NCBI GenBank assembly: GCA_019649035.1
Contig: BMAT01000051.1
Coordinates: forward strand, 371,194-414,216
Length of the DNA stretch: 43,023 bases
Direction of reading: 5' to 3'
Source of the DNA: Elysia marginata
Taxonomy: Eukaryota > Mollusca > Gastropoda > Plakobranchidae
Position numbers and translations under genes: made by a program. Numbering within the stretch: the first letter of the stretch is position 1; each line of letters begins with the position of its first letter. Shown one piece after another: positions 1-43,023 of this stretch. Under the pieces are notes generated by a model, which worked only from the letters and a program-made list of their open reading frames with translations, was not told where the DNA came from and ran no database searches.

Positions 1-1231
1 TATTTGTTACTTTTGATACAATTACTATTGAAAGCTTTTACTTCAAGCTCTTTGTGGGTATCGCCTTTAAATTTGATTTGATAAGTTAAGTGTGTCAAAA
101 ATTCTTATCAATCCAGATTAGATAACACGAAGAAAGGGAACAATCAGATCTAGACTCTAGATCTAGCACGAAAACGGAAGAAAATTATGTGACCCACTCT
201 GCAGTGAACCAACTAAAACCGCACTTTCAAACTTTGAACTCTATGGATTTGGAAACGGCTGCACAGTTTCTTCTGAAAATTTTCATGCTGTTGCAGAACA
301 TCAAGATATATATTATCTAGACAACCACAGCCAAACAAAAAAATATTTTTAATGCAGCCACTTGGTTAATTGTGGTTGATTCCAAGTTAATCAATGTGTC
401 GGTCTGAATCCCCTTGAATGTAGACGGAAAATATTTGTTTTTTGTTTTTCAAAGTTAAGATTTAAAATAACTTCCATCTACAGGTAATTTCTGAAAATAC
501 TCTGTTCCTTTCAGCATGTTTTTTTTCTACCTCATTCCCTTTTTTGTTTGCTTCATTTGTTAAGTTTTGTTTGGTTTTATTAAGACCGATATGCCCTATC
601 TTAGCAAACAGTCAGAGGTAACATTTTTCTTTTGCAACAGTAAGAGAAAAAAAATTCACATTATACATGTCAATCATCTTTACTTCTACTTTTCAAACTG
701 ATAATTTGAGTTAAATGGATAAAGAAAAAAATCTTAGTTTAGAACATTTTGTTTCTATTTCCCGTTATTTTGAACGGGTCTGCCAGCTTGTTTGTTATAT
801 TCGAATAGAAAAATATGTTCGATCATATTTGAACCCTGTGTAAACATGTTTATACGTTCATATTATTTAAACCCCATATTTCAGTCGAATGTTTTAAAAT
901 ACTCACACGAACACATTTACACCCTATGTTAATTATATTTATTCTGCTTATAAGCTTTCTCTCTATCAGGCATTTTTACATCTCTTATTCCTATCTTTGT
1001 CTCCTTTATTGCACTTTATTATTCATTTTTTTTCTTTTTCTCTAGCGTCTACGCACTCATTGACTTTTCACATGTCTGCTGGGCACCTGGTCACTTCAAG
1101 TTAAACGTCTCCCAACCATCCCTCGTTTCTTTGTAATAGTTTTAATTTCTACTTTGCTGTGAAAACAAAAAAAAACTTTAGTTGGCAAACATGGTTCATA
1201 GCTTGAGACATGCATTCTCCCTGGCTCTAAT
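1..1231. other. 3' flank of gene A
   Basis: AT-rich DNA after the gene A stop. No open frame or repeat that I recognise. The 3' UTR should occupy the part nearest 1231. Confidence 0.6.
1005..1020 (-). terminator. Candidate poly(A) signals of gene A
   Basis: Two AATAAA hexamers on the minus strand (1005-1010 and 1015-1020), 210-230 nt past the stop; another lies at 938-943. Which is used, if any, cannot be told here. Confidence 0.45.
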
Positions 1232-33723
<32,492 letters not shown>

Positions 33724-36110
33724 TGTTTGTTCGAGCGTATCTCAAAGTACCGATGTTGAAGTTTTAGGACAAAATATTTGTTAAAAAACATTAAGTTTAA
33801 AACAGATTTTACTGCTGTTGTTGCGCTTGCACTTTCCATCAACATATATCCAACTCTCGAAAAGTAAAACTGTTCCTATTGCATCGTTCTGCCTAGTGGG
33901 AAAGAAACCCTAGCTCGGAAATTTAAGCAATGGTCACCAGTACAATTCTATCTATTCCCTTTGGTGTATATTCCGTATAACACCAGACCTGTTTTGGGAC
34001 ACTAAAATTTGTCCAGATAGGATTCTGATTTTAAAAAAGCAAAGTTTTGATTAGATTTCACGATTCAGTTTGTCAGTAATGTATGCATGAGATTTCATGT
34101 TGCTAACTGCAGAATAATCTTCATCACACTGACATAACAAAAAGTAGTACATCGCAATGAAAGGTGACACTTTCTGAAATAAATATGTTTTAGGCAATGC
34201 ATAATTTAAGCCGCATTTGTCAGAAATAGGGACAGGAACAGAGGAGTAGGGGGAGGGAAGTGGGAAGAGCTGAATACACTTAGGCAGAGAACACCGACGA
34301 GAACACTCTCAGGTGCTTGAATTTTCCTGCAAACTAAAGAAACATGACCCACAGCGATTAGAGTTACACAGTGGTTTTTGTGTATTTTTAAATTAAATTT
34401 ATTGTTCCTTTTGACAGGTATCAAGTTGAGTATGCTGTGTGACAGCTGTTGGCCAGTCTCAATCATTGAAGTGGTTCAGTAGGCAGACCAGTAGCAGCAG
34501 CTCCCAACCTGATCTGATTCTTGTTACAAATAAACATAAATTGTGGCTGCCAAACAGTATTCTTATGTGTTTGAGTCAGTAGACCGACATTGATTAGTTC
34601 ACAATTAGGAAACCGCAAAAATGAAAAAATATATATATATCATAATTACCCTTTATTCTTAGTCTGTTTTTTTTTTCAAATGATCAAATAAAAAGTTGAA
34701 TATGTAGAACTATGAAAACGTCACCTTCTTTAAAATAAAATGAGGTAAAAAAAAGAAATGTTTCAAGATCAATTTTGTCATGTTTTCGGCGTCCAAAGCT
34801 CATTTTCTGCTAACCATTTTCTTTTGTAAGCAAATAATTTTTTATTGAGATCAAACAGTTCTGGGATTTTAAAACAGTGACTTTTAAAAGCAGGGAAATA
34901 AACACAACTTTTCAGTTTCAATATTCAAGTTACACGCTCTGAGGAGAGGGGTGGTTCTTGAAAAAGGAAAAAAAATAACTCTAATTCTTAATTTGCAATG
35001 TTTCTTTGTTTGTTTTTTTTTACTTCAAAATTTAGTTCTAATCTAAGATTCTATCAGCTATTACGTTCTACATTTTAATGCTTTGTGACTTAAATTGGCT
35101 GATATTGAATGGAAACACTCATCTCTTATATTTTAAGGTAGTGATGATCTTTCTTTACTCTTTAATATTATCTATAAACCTGTTATTGTATGTTTCTCAC
35201 AAATAAATAACCATTTTCCTTAAATGTTTTTATTTTATATAGGCTGAAAGATGAATTATTTGTTTGTTTTCATTTAAGAGGAAAAATCTAGATTAAGCAG
35301 TAATCCTAAACAATAAAACAAATTTTAAATAATTATCGATCTGTGAAATAGATCACGCTAGGTTTAACCGACTACATTTCAGTATGTTATAGAAAATGTT
35401 TTACTAACTTAGCTCAGCAATACAGTATTTTATAGTTTAATTTTAACTTGAGTGACGTCAAACACCAAATCGGTTTTAAACCTTTTGTAATTTTATTTCT
35501 TATGTTAAAAAAAGTGTGTTCTCACAGAAATTGAGCTTTAAAGAAATGGAAAACACACTCAAAATATAAAGAGTTTTGCATTCCAGGGATTAAATTCTAT
35601 TTTAATGGTTTTTTATTCTTCTCACTTTCAATCGTTAGCAATGACCAACAAAATTATACAATGCTAAGGTACGTGTTTTATAATTTGTTGTTTCAAAGTA
35701 CACTTAAGGCGATGAGAGTACGCAAACGATTCGGCTCTCATTGTTCAGTGGTCAAACACTGCATTCGCATTCTATATCCACTGCTAATTTCATACCTTTA
35801 AAATCTTTCAATCATTCGCATTTTTGGCATCCTTTGTTCACCAGCGTTCATGTATTTATCTCTGTGTGCATTTTAGTTTTGTCTCTCAATGTTCATCTTT
35901 GTTTTTTTCTGTATCCGTATATTTGTCTCTATCTCCATGTGAAAGCCACTCTTCTCTATTATGTTTCTAGTAAAATGAATTAATTTATATTTTTGTGACA
36001 TGCGTTTTCTTTCCTCATGAAAAAAAATATTATCTAATTGTTTTCAAGATTCACACTTCAATATCAAACAATTACTGTATTTGAGATTAATCATCTTGTC
36101 AACAAAACTG
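33724..36110. other. Intergenic region between genes B and A
   Basis: 2.4 kb holding the 3' UTR of gene B and the 5' UTR and promoter of gene A. AT-rich with homopolymer runs. I see no clear TATA box close to 33723 and no other gene. The short spacing fits a tandem duplication. Confidence 0.6.
35612..35617 (-). terminator. Candidate poly(A) signal of gene B
   Basis: AATAAA on the minus strand about 500 nt after the gene B stop, between the two genes. In such AT-rich DNA the hexamer is common, so this is weak. Confidence 0.25.

Positions 36111-43023
<6,913 letters not shown>

Overview
The window is animal nuclear DNA. It is AT-rich, with long introns that follow GT-AG rules, tRNA-derived SINEs, a LINE fragment and many microsatellites. 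The protein style and the repeat types suggest a mollusc, probably a gastropod, but the sequence alone does not prove the taxon. I see no bacterial operons, CRISPR array or stand-alone RNA gene.

Two tandem genes on the minus strand encode ABC subfamily B full transporters of the P-glycoprotein (ABCB1/MDR) type. Gene A is complete from ATG (33723) to TAG (1232). I joined 28 coding exons by hand. Every junction keeps phase and the total of 3984 nt gives 1327 residues in the order TMD1-NBD1-linker-TMD2-NBD2. Both nucleotide-binding domains keep A-loop Tyr, Walker A, Q-loop, LSGGQ, Walker B with catalytic Glu, and H-loop His, so gene A should be active. Gene B lies upstream (36111 to 42580, continuing past the window edge). 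Only its last nine coding exons, TMD2 plus NBD2 (478 residues), are visible. Its exon sizes match gene A one for one, except for a terminal exon one codon shorter.

Layout: 1-1231 is the 3' flank of gene A. From 1232 to 27024 lie exons 28 to 2, TMD1 being at about 17.97-25.62 kb, NBD1 at 14.46-17.29 kb, the linker at 10.8-11.4 kb, TMD2 at 4.25-10.45 kb and NBD2 at 1.23-3.48 kb. Intron 1 (27025-33692) holds SINEs and microsatellites, and a short first coding exon sits at 33693-33723. From 33724 to 36110 is the space between genes, holding gene A's 5' flank and gene B's 3' UTR. Gene B fills the rest.

Notable features are a 7-nt micro-exon needed to keep the linker in frame; a patchwork of near-identity between the NBD2 exons of the two genes beside divergent membrane exons and unrelated introns, which suggests gene conversion; a SINE with a perfect 12-bp target duplication; an antisense LINE relic; a hairpin with arms of about 107 bp placed 41 nt from a splice donor; and a microsatellite serving as the polypyrimidine tract of a gene B exon. 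I found no wholly new system. The interest lies in the structure and evolution of this transporter cluster.
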